Shown here: piece after piece, positions 19,200 to 30,800 of the stretch
How positions within the stretch are numbered: position 1 is the stretch's first letter
Layout: every line of letters starts with the position of its first letter
Assembly (NCBI GenBank): GCA_965240325.2
Contig: OZ251254.1
Location: forward strand, 496,001 to 560,000
From: Rebecca billardiae RCC1528
Lineage: Eukaryota; Haptophyta
Direction: 5' to 3'
DNA length: 64,000 bases
Program-made: the position numbers and the translations under genes
The notes under the pieces: generated by a model
The model's input: the letters and a program-made list of their open reading frames with translations, nothing else
Database searches by the model: none
Told to the model about the DNA's origin: nothing

Positions 19200-19739
19200 C
19201 GCGCCTCGATCTGATTACGAGAATGTCGAACCGCGGGATTCAGCAATATAATACTGCTGTGTTGACTACGTTTAATGGTTGGATTCCTCGGCGCGACCGA
19301 TCGAAACTCCGCGGAAAGAAACAAAACGAATGAGACATGAATCGTCAGGATTCAGGAGACCCGCGTCGTCCTACCTGTGTCGTTAAATCATAGAATGAAC
19401 GGCGCGATGTTCCCGTTGCCAACCCGCCCGGACTGCGCTCGCGAGTCGCGACCAAGCCTACGGCGGCCGCGCAGCCCCCAGCCAGGCCGAGACAGACTGG
19501 GCACCGCCGTGGCGCCAGAGACGGCGTGAGACGCCGGACGACGCCCCGGACGGACCGCTTGCCGACTGCCGAGTCGCCGCTACTGAGCAAGCGGTGGCCT
19601 AAAGTGCGGAAGTGCCACGCAAACCACCGGCGGGTCCATCGCTCTGGTCCGCGAGGCCATGCCCCCGGCGCGGCCCGTGTCGCGCGCGGCATTGCGGCTG
19701 GCGGCTGCTTTGATCGTGGCGGATGAACACTCGAGCTAT

Positions 19740-20351
19740 CTAATCTTGCGGCCGCCCGCTGAGCCACTCGAGCGCCAGGCCCTCCGGAAAGCTGACGCCC
19801 TCCCAGCCTGTCTGCCGGAACTCAGCGAGCGCGTGGAGGTCCTGCTCGCTCAGCACGTCACACGGCTCGCCTCGCCAGGCGGCGCCGAACAGCTCGGCGC
19901 CGCGCTCCTTGCTCAGCCGCAGCAGCTTCCCCAGCGACAGCAGCCGCGCCGCCAATTGCCCCTCGGCGGCGGCGCACGCGCACGAGCCCGCGCGGAACGG
20001 CCGCGGGGAGTAGGCCAGGTGCTCGGCAACGAAATCGAGCACGTCGCGCACGGTGAGCGTGCCCGCGCGCGCGTGCAGCTCCGCCAGCGCCGCGTCGACG
20101 TCCTGCGCGGCGGGCCGCGATGGAGCCTGCGCGAGATCATCGAGATACGATGCTGACTTGTAGCAGCAGCCCGTGCGCCCACCCGGCTGGCCGGCCATGG
20201 CGAGCGCCGATCTGCGGAGTGCGGGATCGCGCACTGGCGCACGCCCCGCCGTCACGGCGCGCAGAGCCTGGGGTGCACTCCCCAGGCTCATCAGCAGGCT
20301 GCACGCGAGGGCGGCGGCCATAAAGACTGGCCGATGTGGCGACACTCCCAT
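19740..20351 (-). CDS. HopJ-family protein with N-terminal targeting sequence
   Basis: Residues from about 80 onward match the HopJ family (named after a Pseudomonas type III effector, but present in many marine bacteria and algae with unknown function). The matching blocks are TLTVRDVLDFVAEHLAYSPR, GSCACAAAEG, LLSLGKLLRLSKERGAELFG and FRQTGWEGVSFPEGLAL. The N-terminus carries a hydrophobic segment beginning at Met 20321 (MAAALACSLLMSLGSAPQAL) and then a basic, Ser/Ala-rich stretch (RAPVRDPALRRSALAMAG), which looks like a signal or bipartite plastid leader. ATG 20351 is the first in frame; 20321 may be the real start. Length is 203 residues, the family core being about 110. It stands alone in a repeat-rich region. 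It should not be read as evidence of a secreted virulence factor. Confidence 0.8.
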   Translation of the reverse strand: MGVSPHRPVFMAAALACSLLMSLGSAPQALRAVTAGRAPVRDPALRRSALAMAGQPGGRTGCCYKSASYLDDLAQAPSRPAAQDVDAALAELHARAGTLTVRDVLDFVAEHLAYSPRPFRAGSCACAAAEGQLAARLLSLGKLLRLSKERGAELFGAAWRGEPCDVLSEQDLHALAEFRQTGWEGVSFPEGLALEWLSGRPQD

Positions 20352-20393
20352 CAAGGGGTCTTACAAATAACCCCCTTGCTCCCATAGCTTTTC

Positions 20394-20553
20394 CTGACGG
20401 CCCGAGGTACGAGTGGTCGTTGCCCGCAAAACTACACGAAAATAAACATTTTGCCACGTTTGCGGAAATGGCGGGGCTCCCGGCCGCTCTGCCGCTGACT
20501 TCGCCCGCTGGCAGGCGCAGTGGGAGCCGACCACTCGTACCTTCGGCCGTCAG
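20394..20553. mobile_element. Small element with 26-bp terminal inverted repeats (MITE-like)
   Basis: CTGACGGCCCGAGGTACGAG (from 20394) and the reverse complement at 20528-20553 pair over about 26 bp with one or two differences, enclosing about 108 bp without a frame. No target-site duplication is obvious. It lies 43 bp upstream of the HopJ-family gene. Confidence 0.7.
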
Positions 20554-20604
20554 ACAGGAGGTCGTGTACCGCCCGCGCGCCGCGGCCTTGCACGGCGCGG
20601 AGAG

Positions 20605-20760
20605 GCCGCTCCAGGGGGCGACGTCCGCTTGGGCGCGGTCCATCTTGACGCCCTCAAGGGGCCCACAGCGCCTAACGCCCCTGCACGCTTCACCTCGCCG
20701 CGCGCGAGCGCGTTCAAAACGGCCTCCATCCTGAGGTCCATCTGCGGCCAGTCTTTATGC
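20605..20760 (-). repeat. Duplicated 156-bp module, copy B
   Basis: 97 percent identical to 11488-11643. The ATG of the TPR-methyltransferase is ACG here; the rest of the frame on the minus strand stays open. It lies about 250 bp upstream of the HopJ-family gene in the same orientation that copy A has to the methyltransferase gene. Confidence 0.93.
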
Positions 20761-22732
20761 TCACAGCGAATCTTCCGGAGGGGCGCGGTACAACCGTAGG
20801 ACGACCCTTGGTAGGACGCTGAGGTACAAGGTTCGCGCCCGTCCATTCGCCGGCTGAGCAAGCAGGAGGGCCTGACGAAGCGACGAACGCGCGCCGTGCG
20901 CCTGTCGCTCGATTGGCTTCAACGTCGTCGCGCAAAGGACCAACCATATCAATGCCTTGACCTCCCAGTCCTGGGCGTCAACGCTTGGCGTAGCGCCCCA
21001 CACTCGCACGTTGTCGCGTGTGCCCACTTGACTCCGTGGCGCACCGCGTCACGCCCACAGCCGCGACGCCGACTCGTCAGCGAGTCGGAGCGTCCATTAG
21101 ACTCATCCGCGCGTGTTCAAAACGTGTGACGGGGCGGTCAAGCGTGCACACGTGTAGCGCGCGGCGTACCCACACGCGTCGGAGGCGAGCTCGATTCCAC
21201 TGCGTGCAGAGCCGCTTCAGAGCTGTACGTGGGCATCGCGCAACTCTAGCGGCGAAGCATCAACGCCATCACGGTTGTGTCGTCAAGTACAACCCGCTGC
21301 TCAGTTTTGGAAAAAAATAGGGAGTACGCACTTTCCGTCGGGCGGGCGCCGGGCAAGCAGCAGCCGCGCTCCGAAATAACTGCTTGGCATCAGGCGCCAG
21401 TACGGCGGACGTAACCAGTACACATCATGGCGAGTGACATCTGGCGGTCCTAAGACGCCGGTGACGGTGCAGCACTCGAAGCCCGAAGGTCAGGGCGGCT
21501 AGCTATGATGTACAATGCGCATACTAGTCCTTAGAGGCGTAGTAACAGTACGCAGGGCTCCTCCGAAAGGTCGGACTGGCAGTGAGTCGGCGCGCCGGCC
21601 GGCTCGGTCTGCCGCCACAGGACGGCCGTCGGACCAGCGGTCGGCCTTTCTCCGGGACGACGAGGGGGGGGCATCCATGGCATCGGGCGTAGACATGCGC
21701 CGCTCGCCTCGGATCCGCAACGCCCTCACGGGCGTGCGTCTCGCTCCCACCCCAGCCGGCAGGGGCTCGGCGTTTTCAGATGATGTCTCCGACAGTGCGG
21801 CAGCTAAGATGTTCGCGCTCGAGGCTCAGGTTCGGGGCGGCAGGGGCGAGGGCTGCGAGGAGGACATGGGGGTGCTTTCGACGCTGGAGAGCTTTCGTGT
21901 GACCCAACCCGTGCTCTCGTCGAAGTGCGGCGTCGATGGCGTCGACGGCGCGGCTGTGCGGCATTCCGCGGCCACGCGCGCGTCCGAGGCCGCCTCGGCG
22001 CAGTCCCACAGCCGCCACTCGCGTCGGGTGCCGACGACAAGCTGCGCGGAACCCCGAAACGCGCGCGCTTCGGCGTGCGATGCTGCGTCTGCGTGCATGT
22101 GCGTGGCGGACGGCGGCGAGAGCATCTGCGGGCGGGACCCCAAACGCCGGAGGAGGAGAGGCGCCAATCGAGCAGATGAGGCGAACGAGTATTTGAGGGG
22201 TCGGGAGATGATGTCAACAGGCGCGAGCGGTACTTTCGCACGCGTCCGCCGAATTGTCTCCCCGCGGAGTGGGCCGAATCTCACGTCCAGAATCGCTCCA
22301 GATACGCGGCCCTCGGTTCGTGCATCGTCGAGGTGCATCGCCTGCACCGCTTCCGTATCTCCCGACCCGCGTGCTGATCGCCCATTGGGCAGCCTTTCTT
22401 GCGAAGCCATCTAGAGACCTATTAACGAAGTACGAATGATTCGAGACCGACGCACCCGCTCACGATCGAAGGAGCGGGTCCGCCCGACGTTGGGCCAATA
22501 ATCAGGCTGCCAATTGCGGCCACTCCATCGATGGGAGAAGATGAATAGGAAGTTGAGCATGGTGCGAACGCGACGGTTTCATTCGTTTCATGCAAAAGCG
22601 CCTATCTAGCGCGGCTAACTGCGGTATGTCGTTTCGTCGTCGAGTTGCGAACTGTGCCAGGGGCCCAGGGCGACGAACACGTTCGGGCGCTGCATAAGAG
22701 CAGCCGCTGCTGACCAGCGGTGTGCGCTGGAC
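20761..22732. other. Intergenic region, no strong gene
   Basis: Composition is more balanced than in the coding parts. One moderately convincing frame (21515-22414) is listed separately. A small hairpin CCGACTCG-TCAG-CGAGTCGG occurs at 21069-21088. Confidence 0.6.
21515..22414 (+). CDS. Doubtful hypothetical ORF
   Basis: 299 codons from ATG 21515 to TAG. It is Ser/Arg/Ala-rich with no recognisable domain. Third codon positions are far less GC-rich than in the surrounding real genes, especially in the first 15 codons, so it is more likely a chance frame or a decayed gene than an active one. Confidence 0.22.
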   Translation: MRILVLRGVVTVRRAPPKGRTGSESARRPARSAATGRPSDQRSAFLRDDEGGASMASGVDMRRSPRIRNALTGVRLAPTPAGRGSAFSDDVSDSAAAKMFALEAQVRGGRGEGCEEDMGVLSTLESFRVTQPVLSSKCGVDGVDGAAVRHSAATRASEAASAQSHSRHSRRVPTTSCAEPRNARASACDAASACMCVADGGESICGRDPKRRRRRGANRADEANEYLRGREMMSTGASGTFARVRRIVSPRSGPNLTSRIAPDTRPSVRASSRCIACTASVSPDPRADRPLGSLSCEAI

Positions 22733-25700
22733 ATGACGACGGGCCTGCACCCGCCGCCGGGCGCGAGCCGGCCGAGCAGCGTGCCCACCCCGGGCCCCCG
22801 CACCGCCAGCCGCCTCTCCTCCCGCCCATCCTCCCGCCGCACCACCGCCTCGCCGCACGGCCGCCGCTCGCCGCGCCAGCGCCGCCACCTCGGCGTGTAC
22901 GCGACGGAGGGGAACCGATTCGCCGTCGAGCGCTCCGAGCTGGCGCCGCACCGCTTCGACGCGCACCTGCCCATGTTGAGCGAGGCCCTCGTGACCAAGC
23001 GCGACCCCGGCCTTCGCCCCACCATCTCGCCGCGCCGCCGGCCGCACTCGCCGCCGCTGGACGGCGGGCAGCTGCCGGCGGCTGACTGGGTGTGGGGTGT
23101 GTCCCCCGAGGCTCTGCACGCGCCCTCCCCGCCGCCGGCGGGCGAGCACGGCGCGGCGGAGTACGACATGTCCGAGCGCGAGCGCGTCGGCGCCCTCCCC
23201 GGCGAGTACCTGGACCCGGACGATCTCGAGATTGCAATCTCGAGGGAGCCGCGCACCGCTCGGAGCGCGAGCGCGGCGGGTGCGCTGCAGCTGAGCAGCT
23301 CGCTGGGGAGCAGCGTGGGCGGCGTTGGGCTGGGGGGCCGCTCGGGGAGCCTCGGCGGCGCCGAGGACGCCCCCGCGCCGGGCCGGCCCGGGAGCGCCTC
23401 CTCCGCCGAGCACACGCCGCGGCAGCCGCACGCGACGTTGCGCCCGGCGGCGGCGCGCGCGGCGCACGCGCAGCGTAAGCAGCGGCCGTCGGGCTCGTCG
23501 ACGCAGGCGCGGGCGCTGACGGTGGGCGAGGCGATCTTGGTGGCGCGGATGCTGCACGAGACGACCAGCTTCGCGACGTGCTCCGAGGAGATGCTCCGCG
23601 CCGTCGCCAAGGCGTCCTCCGTGCGCGTTCTCGGAAAGTACCGGGTGCTCTACCACGGTGCGCGCCCTTTTAATTCTTTTCGGCTGCTTTCTGCTTTCTT
23701 TCTTCTTGTTCATGGATGTGCTGAGTGTGCATGTGCTTGCTGCGGGTGGCGTTTTGGGGATGGTCTGTCTTTTCTGTTTGACCACGTGCTGCGTGGGCTG
23801 CTGGGAGGGTGGGCTGCGCCGGGTGCTGGCTGCGCGGCGGGAGGCGGGAGGCGGCCATAGCAGCAGCAGCGGCGGCCTTCGTGCGCTGCAGACGCGAACG
23901 CGCGGCGGCGGGGTGCAACGCGCGTGCCTCGGCCCAGCCAGCGGGGGGCCGGAACAGGTGCGTTGGGCGCGCGGTGGGCGCCCGCCTCACCACCGCGCCC
24001 CCTTCCCGCCGCCCTCCCCGCCGTCACAACCGCCGTCACAACCGCCGTCACAACCGCCGTCACAACCGCCGTTACAACCGCCGTTACGGCCGCGGGTGTG
24101 GAGCAGAGGGCAACCCGCTGTCTTCGTGTGTGTACCTCGTTCTGAGGGGGGCACTCAGGGTGGAGATGGCGGACTTTCAGATGACGAAGAAGGAGGCGCG
24201 CGAGCGCGCGGCGCAGCAGGGGCTGGCGGAGGCGGCGGCGCACGACGAGGTGCGCCGCGACGCGTGCGCCGGCGCGCGGCGCGCGCGCGCGCGCGCGCGC
24301 GCGCGCCCTCGCACGCAACGCGCGCCCTGGCGGTGGCGCGCCCCATGCGGATTCGGCCAGTCGGCAGTGCACCCAGCGTCCGCGATGCGCCGTGTGCTCT
24401 GACCGCGGTGCTCCGTGCTCGGCTGCTGGCCGGTACCACGTGTGCCGGTCTGTGCGCTCCGCGTGCGTTCGCGTGGGCGTGCGCGTACGCGTGTGCGCGC
24501 GCGTGTGCGCGCGTGTGCGTGCGCGGCGGCACGTGCGCAGATGATGCTTGCTGCACTGACCGAGCAGCGGCTCGGCAAGCCCGGCGGCGGCGGCGGCAGC
24601 GACAGCGGCAGCGTGAGCGGCAGCGTGAGCAGCAGCCGCGCCGGCAGCCGAGCCAGCAGCGCCGCACTCCGCCGCCCGGCTCTCTCGTCCGCGACTCCCC
24701 GACGCGCCTCTGCCACCGGCCGCGTCGGGAGCGCAGGCAGCGGCGGCGGCGGCGGCAGCCCGGAGCGGCTGGCGCGCCGCGGCTCGCGGGGCGCGCTCGG
24801 CCGCGGCCGCTCCTTCTCCGGCTCGGGCGGCACTGCGAACGGGCTGCGCCGCGCGGCGGACGGCAGCGCGCCGCCGCAGGCGGCGGCCATTGCTGCCCTG
24901 GACAGGGCGGTCAGCGCGCTGCATGATCGTCTCGGGGCGGACTCGGCGCTGGAGGCGCCGCCGGGCGGCGGCGGTGACGGCGGCGGCGGTGCGGCGGATG
25001 GGCGGCGGCGCACGCTCGCCGCGTCCGTGCCGGACGCAATGCGCATGCTCACGCGCGAGCTTGCACCCTTGCCGCGCGCGCGCGGCTCGCGCCACCACCA
25101 CCGCGGCCCTCCGCACTCAGCGCCGCACGGCCATATCGCCGCGCCGCGCCGCACCCCAGGGAACCTGGTTGGCGAGGAGGCGGCGCTGGGGTACCCGCGG
25201 CTGGCGACGGTGCTCGCGGCGGAGGACGGCGCGGACGGCGGGTGCGAGGTGGTCGCCATCCCCACCTCCGCCATCCCGCCGCCCGCGCTCCGCACCATCC
25301 GGCTGCGCGTGAACACCTACCTGTTGCAGACGACGTGGCTGCTACGGACCCTGTCTACGTGGCGGCTGGCGATGCTGGCGGAGCACATGCAGCTGGTGCG
25401 CGTCGCGCCGAACGAGACGGTGTGCGAGCGCGGGCAGGCGGTCGAGCGCTTCTCCCTCCTCATCCGCGGCCACCTCATCGGCCACGGCCACCTGGCCCCG
25501 CTCGACTGGCCCGGCGCGGACGTCGTCGCTGCCGCCGCTGAGGCGGAGGTGCAGCCACAGCAGCAGCACACGGCGCGCGCGCGCAGCGGCAGCGGGGCGT
25601 ACTCGCTCGGAGGCGGCAGCGCCGGCGGCGGCGGCGGTGGCTCTGTGGGCTCGACGACGGGCAGCGTCGACCAGCAGCTCAGCGGGATGAGCGAGCACGG

Positions 25701-26413
25701 CTCCTTCTCGAGCACCTTGACGGGCGGCGGCAGCTTTGGGGCTGGGGCACGCGGCGGCGCTCGGCAGCGGCCTTCGCTTAGTCTCTCGCCAGGGCCAAAC
25801 CTGATGGCCGTGGTGCAGGCGGCGCGCGCGGCGGCCGCGGCGGCCTCGGCCTCGCCCTCGCAGTCGCTGGCGCCGCAGCCCACGCCGCCGCTCGCGCAGC
25901 CGCTGCTCCTGCCCGCGGCGATGGTCGCCACTCTGCCTGGCGGCGGCGGCGGCGGCGGCGGCGGCGGGTTGCAACGGCCGCGCTCGCTTGCAGATGCCGC
26001 GGGGCCGCAGCCGACGCCGCCGCTGCCGCCGGGGCATCCGCACGCGCTTCCGCCCGCTCTCGTCCCGCCTCCCGCCGAGGGGCGCGCGGCGGCGGCGGCG
26101 GCGGCGGCGGCGGGGCTGTCGCCGCCGCGCTCGCCGGCCCTGAGTGCGAGCGGCGGTGCGCACGCAACGCCCGCGGCCGGCGCGGCAGCCGACGCGGCCG
26201 CGCAGCTACTGACCCCCGCGCTGGACAGTTTGCTGAAACTTCCGGACGACCCGGGCTTCGGGCAGAACCCGCTCGCGGCGGGCGCGGGCCCGCTGCCGCC
26301 GCCGCTCATCTCGCCCGCGGTGTCGGACGCGCCGCGCCACGGGCAGTGGGGCATCACGACGCCGCGCACCGACGAGCCGCCTTCCGAGCATCCGACGGCG
26401 CGGGGCGTCGGGT

Positions 26414-26447
<34 letters not shown>

Positions 26448-27584
26448 CGGCGGCGGCGGCGCGGGCCGCGCTGGGTCGAGTACGCCGGATGGCGGCGTGA
26501 GCCAATGCTCCTCGCTCTCGTCGACGATGCCGACGATGGGCTCGGCGGGCCGGGGCCTCTCCCCGCCGGCGGCGCAGCTCGCGCAGCGCCGCATCTCCTA
26601 CGTCGGCGCCAGCCCCGCCACTTCCTCCTGCGCCTCCGCGCAGCTGTCCGGCGGCGCGCGCCGCAAGTCGGCGGGGAGCGCGCTCGGCGGCGCCGGCGGC
26701 GCGGCCCCGACGGGCGCGCGGCGGAACACGCTGGGGCGCGCGTCGCTGAGCAAGCCGCCGACCTTCGCGATCGACGCGGACGACGAGCCCGAGGCGCTCG
26801 AGGCCACCGTCGGCGCGGGCGAGCAGATGGCCTTTGCCGGCGACGAGGCGGCAGCGGTGGTGCGTGCGCGCCGCCGCCGCCGCCGCGCGCCGCGCCGCCC
26901 GCGCCGGCGCGCGCGCCGCCGCGCGCGCGTGCCGGCTGCGCCCGCGCGCGCGTGCGCGGCTGGGCGTGCGCGAGCGCGAGCGCGAGCGTCCCCCACCGCG
27001 CTCCCCGCCCCGCTCCGTGCCCCCCCACCCCGCCGCCCGCCCGGTCGGCCGGCCAGGTGGATTCATCGTCACCGTGCTTCACTGGTGTGCGCACCGGCGC
27101 CGCGGCCGGTCGGATCCCGGAGCCTCCGCGGCACGCGGAGACGTGGCGCGCGCTGGAGCACGCGTGGCTGCTCGTGCTGCCGCGCCGGTACTTCGAGCTC
27201 TTCTTCACCGCGCTGCCGGAGATCTCGCGCCGCTGCGCGGAGGCGCGGCGGCTGCTTTGGCACCGCTCACGCACGCTGCTGAGCGTGAAGCGCGAGAAGC
27301 AAATGACGCAGCGGATGTCGTGGTACTCGCAGTCGCAGGACAACGCGTGGGCGAAGCTGCAGCGCAAGTCGCGCGAGGTGCTGCACGGGCGCGATCGGAA
27401 GGGCACGCTCGCCGGCGTCTCTGTCCTCGCCGAGCGGCTGCAGGCGCAGCAGTTCAACTCGGCGAGCAGCGCAGCCGTCACGCCGAGCGCGACGCCGCGG
27501 CTGCCGCCGAGCGCCGGCCGCACAAGCTTCGGCGCGGTGGAGGGCAGCGGCGCGGGCGGCCTGCTCGCCCTGCCGCACTACTGA
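22733..27584 (+). CDS. Giant CNB-domain protein with both domains split by inserts
   Basis: Exons 22733-23657, 24107-24249, 24541-26859 and 27057-27584 join in phase to 1304 residues from ATG 22733. The first CNB domain begins near residue 265 (EMLRAVAKASSVRVLGKYRV), crosses intron 1 into LSSCVYLVLRGALRVEM (about 315-327), and then breaks off. Its phosphate-binding cassette, LVGEEAALGYPRLATVLAAE, appears only at about 565-585. The second domain starts at about 630 (TWRLAMLAEHMQLVRVAPNE, SLLIRGHLIGHGHL) and resumes after about 425 Gly/Ala/Ser/Pro-rich residues with GAGEQMAFAG (about 1115), SPCFTGVRTG, and the closing helix EHAWLLVLPRRYFELFFTAL. Both inserts sit at the same place in the fold. 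The C-terminus is basic. Nucleotide binding is uncertain, because the second cassette lacks a clear R-A pair. Confidence 0.8.
24021..24090 (+). repeat. CCGCCGTCACAA tandem 12-mer in intron 1 of the split-CNB gene
   Basis: Five to six head-to-tail 12-mers (two with GTTACAA) precede the acceptor AG at 24105-24106. There are no spacers, so it is not a CRISPR array. Confidence 0.85.
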
Positions 27585-27650
27585 GCGCGCGCCACAGCCA
27601 TGTACAAGTAGCCGGTTCGGCGGGCGGCCGCCATCGTTGTGATCGTAATT

Positions 27651-27679
27651 GCCGGCCCAAGGGAGGTCCCTTGGCCGGC
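27651..27679. repeat. Hairpin downstream of split-CNB gene
   Basis: GCCGGCCCAAGGGA pairs with TCCCTTGGCCGGC with one bulged C and a 2-nt loop, 67 nt after the stop codon. It could shape the 3' end of the transcript. Confidence 0.6.
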
Positions 27680-27823
27680 CCGTTGCCGACTGTCTTGCCC
27701 CGCCAATTTTCAGTTTTGCACGGATCAGCAGCCGGAAAAGCAGCTGGCAGGGACAAAAGAAATGTGACGCCCTGATGTGACGCTCGTTCTGTTGGAAGGA
27801 TGGTGGACGGCTGACGCGCGCAC

Positions 27824-30800
27824 ATGCCGCTCTGCGGGGGTCGGAGCAGCGCGGTGGTCGAGCCCGGAGAGAGCGCCGGCGCCGCGGCGGAGCTGCGCGC
27901 ACAGCTGGCCGTCGAGCGCGACCGCGCCGCCGCGCTCGAGGCGCGCCTCGCCGCCTCCGAGTCCGCAGCCGCCGCGTCGACCGAGCGACAAGCTGCGCTG
28001 GAGCGCGAGCTCGAGCGATCGCTCGCCGCGGCGCAGGAGGCCCGTCGCGAGGTGGAGAGCGAGCGCGCGCGGGTGGACAAGCTCGTCGTGGCTCTGTCGA
28101 ACGGCCGCGCCGTCGCCGACGCGGCGCACGCCGCGCAGCCCACGGCCGCGGCCGTGGCGCCACGCGAGGCGGCCGCGGCCGTGGCGCGTGGCGGCGCGTC
28201 TGCCGTGACGCCGGTGGAGCCGACGGCGGTGCGCGGGACTGTGCGCGTGGAGGGCGACGTGGTGATCGAGGACCTCGCCGCCACCGACGAGCCCGCCCTC
28301 GACTGGCGCCGCCAGCGCATGGGCGCAGACGCCCTGGACGGTGGCGGCGGCAACACGGCAGCTCAGCGCGCCGCGGCCGCGCCGGCGTCGGCGGCCGCGT
28401 CGCTCGGGACAGAGGGCTCCGTCGGCGCCGTGGCGGCCGCGGCGTCCGCCGCGGTGGAGCACGCCGACGCGACGCCCAGCGCGCCGAGGGAGCGCGCGGG
28501 GGAGGATTGGGCGGCGGCGGAGGCACCGGTGCCGCCGCCGACTGCGGCGCCGCAGCCGCCAACGGCAGCCATGCTGACGGCAGCCATGCTGACACCAGCT
28601 TCGGATGCGCGCGCCGCGGCTGCGCTCTCGGCGGAGGCGGCCGCCGGGGGGGCGGCCGGGGCCGGTGGTGCGCCGCCGCGTGGTGGCGTGGCCATCGGGG
28701 CCGAGCCCGTGGCGCCTCCAGCGCCGGCCGGCGCCACGGCCGGCGCCGCCGATGCGGCGGCAGATTCTGAGGCGGTGGCGGAGGCGGCGGCCACCGCAGG
28801 CGAAGGCCGCGGCGGTCCGGCGCTCGGCGCTGGGCGCGGGGGCGAGGGCGGCGACGGTGCCGATCCGGCCGATGCGACGGCGGCTCCCGGGTTGTCACGC
28901 ACCGCGCCGCACGCGCCCGCGGCGGCGGAGGCTGCAGACGCCCCGTCAGCCGAGCACGGCCCGGGCGGTGCGGCGCCATCCGCGCGCCCGCCGCCGCCGC
29001 CGCCGCCGCCGGGCGCGCCGCGCGCCGCCGCTCGACCCGTGCCGCCTGACACGCCCGGCGGCGGCGCCGCGGCGGCGGGCGCGGGCGAAACGGGCACGGC
29101 GGGCACGGCAGTCCCCACGGGCGCCGACGGCGGCGCCGCCCTCGACGCGGACGACGAGGAGTCCCAGATGCTTGCAGCCCTCGCCGCGGTGGTTGCGAGC
29201 GCCGCGCCGCGCGCCGCGCCCGCCCCGACCGCCGCTGCGGCAGTGGAGCTCTCGGCGGCCGCCGCGCCGGCGCTGCCGCAGCCGCGCGCGCGCGGCGCGG
29301 CCGACGCGGTCGAGGGCGAGTGGGCGCACATCTCGCACCGGGCCGCCGAGCTCGCGGAGCAGCTGCGCTTCGGCGGTCCGGGCGGGCGCGCGCCGCCGGC
29401 CGGCCCGGACTTTTCAGCCGCTCCGTTCCCGGAGCTTTTCGACGGCCTCCCGCCGGGCCGGCCGCTGCGTTTCGTCATCGCGCATGCGGAGGAGCGGGCC
29501 ATCAGCCTGCGGCAGCTGCGGTGCGCGCGCCGCGCCGCGCGCCGCACGCCCCGCGGCCGGCCCACCGCGCCGCACGGCGGCAGGCGGCGCGCGGGCGCGG
29601 TGCCGCGGTGGGCGCGGTGCCGCGGTGGGCGCGGTGCCGCAGTGGGCGCGGTGCCGCAGTGGGCGCGCTGCGTCGGTTGGCAGCACCTGCCGCTCTCGCG
29701 AGTCCGGGCGGCGATGCGCGCGCGACGCAGCCCGCCCGTCCCGCGCCGCGCCGCGCGCCCGCGGTGCCTCACCCCGGCCGCCCCCTCCCGTCGCCCTGTG
29801 CTCCCTGCTCCTAATGATTGGCACTCGATCTCCATTCTGAATATTCGCTTAATTCATGGGCGGTGCTCTGGTTGCGGCGGCGGCGGTGTGCGCGCGTGTG
29901 CTGCGCGCTGGCTGACTGGCAGGCACCTGGTCTACGTGGCGTCGGCGCGGTGCGAGGCGGAGGGCTGGACGTCCACGGCGCCGGGGCAGCCGCGCACGCG
30001 GCTGCGGCACGAGAGCTTCACAATGTACGATTTAATGCATTATTTTATCCTCCCGGCGACGGTGGCGCACGGCTGCTCTGTGGTGGAGCTGCTTGCGACG
30101 GCGCCGCAGCGGCCGGACTGGGTGGTGAGCCATGCGTGGGGCGGGCGCGTGTCCGAGCTGCTCGGCTGCCTCGCGCAGCACGCGCGGGACCGAGGCCTGG
30201 ACGAGGAGAGCACCGCCTACTGGGTGCGCGCGCGCCCCTCGAAGGATTCGAACGGAGCGAATGCGCATGCATGCTGAGGCGCGCGCGCGCCGCACCAACG
30301 CGTGGGCCGCGCGCTCGCTCGACCGGAATGAATGCGCATGCCGCGGCGGGCGCGCGGCGCGTGTGCCGCGCGCGCGTGGCGGCGCCGTGGCGTGTGCGCG
30401 CCGCGCGCCTCGCGCCGCCGCGCGCACGCCGCCCGCGTGCCCACACCCCCGACGCCTCCCCCCGCCCGCGGCGCCGCGCGCGCGCCCGCCCGCGCGCGCG
30501 CCCGCCCGCGCGCGCGCCCGCCCGCGCGCGCGCTCGCCGCAGCTGTGCGCGACAGGGGCGAACCAACAGGAGCTGGAGCTGGGGCTGGGGGCGACGCCCA
30601 CCGCCGGCAGCGCGTTCATGGCGGCGATGCGCGGCGCGGCGGGGACCGTGTCGGTGCTCGACGCCGACGGGCTCGCCCTCGGCCGGCAGTGGTGCGCCTT
30701 CGAGGCTTATGCTGCCCTGACTGAGTTGCTGCCATCGCGAGCGGGCGGCGGCGGCGCCGCGGGCGGCGCGGCCGGTGGCGGCGCGGCCGGGGGCGGCGAC

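Larger units (their letters stand above)
17589..19739. other. Gene-free region with large inverted duplication
   Basis: No protein gene supported. Frames of 100-168 codons come from the inverted repeat itself and mirror each other on the two strands. The region is AT-richer at both ends (17640-17900, 19030-19340) and contains the separately listed palindrome, inverted repeat and hairpin. Confidence 0.7.

Noticed and set aside
22440-22480. tRNA-like T-loop (TTCGAGACC) near a short hairpin
   Set aside because: No acceptor stem, D-arm or anticodon arm could be fitted around it.
24021-24090. CRISPR-like array
   Set aside because: 12-bp units head to tail without spacers, inside an intron.
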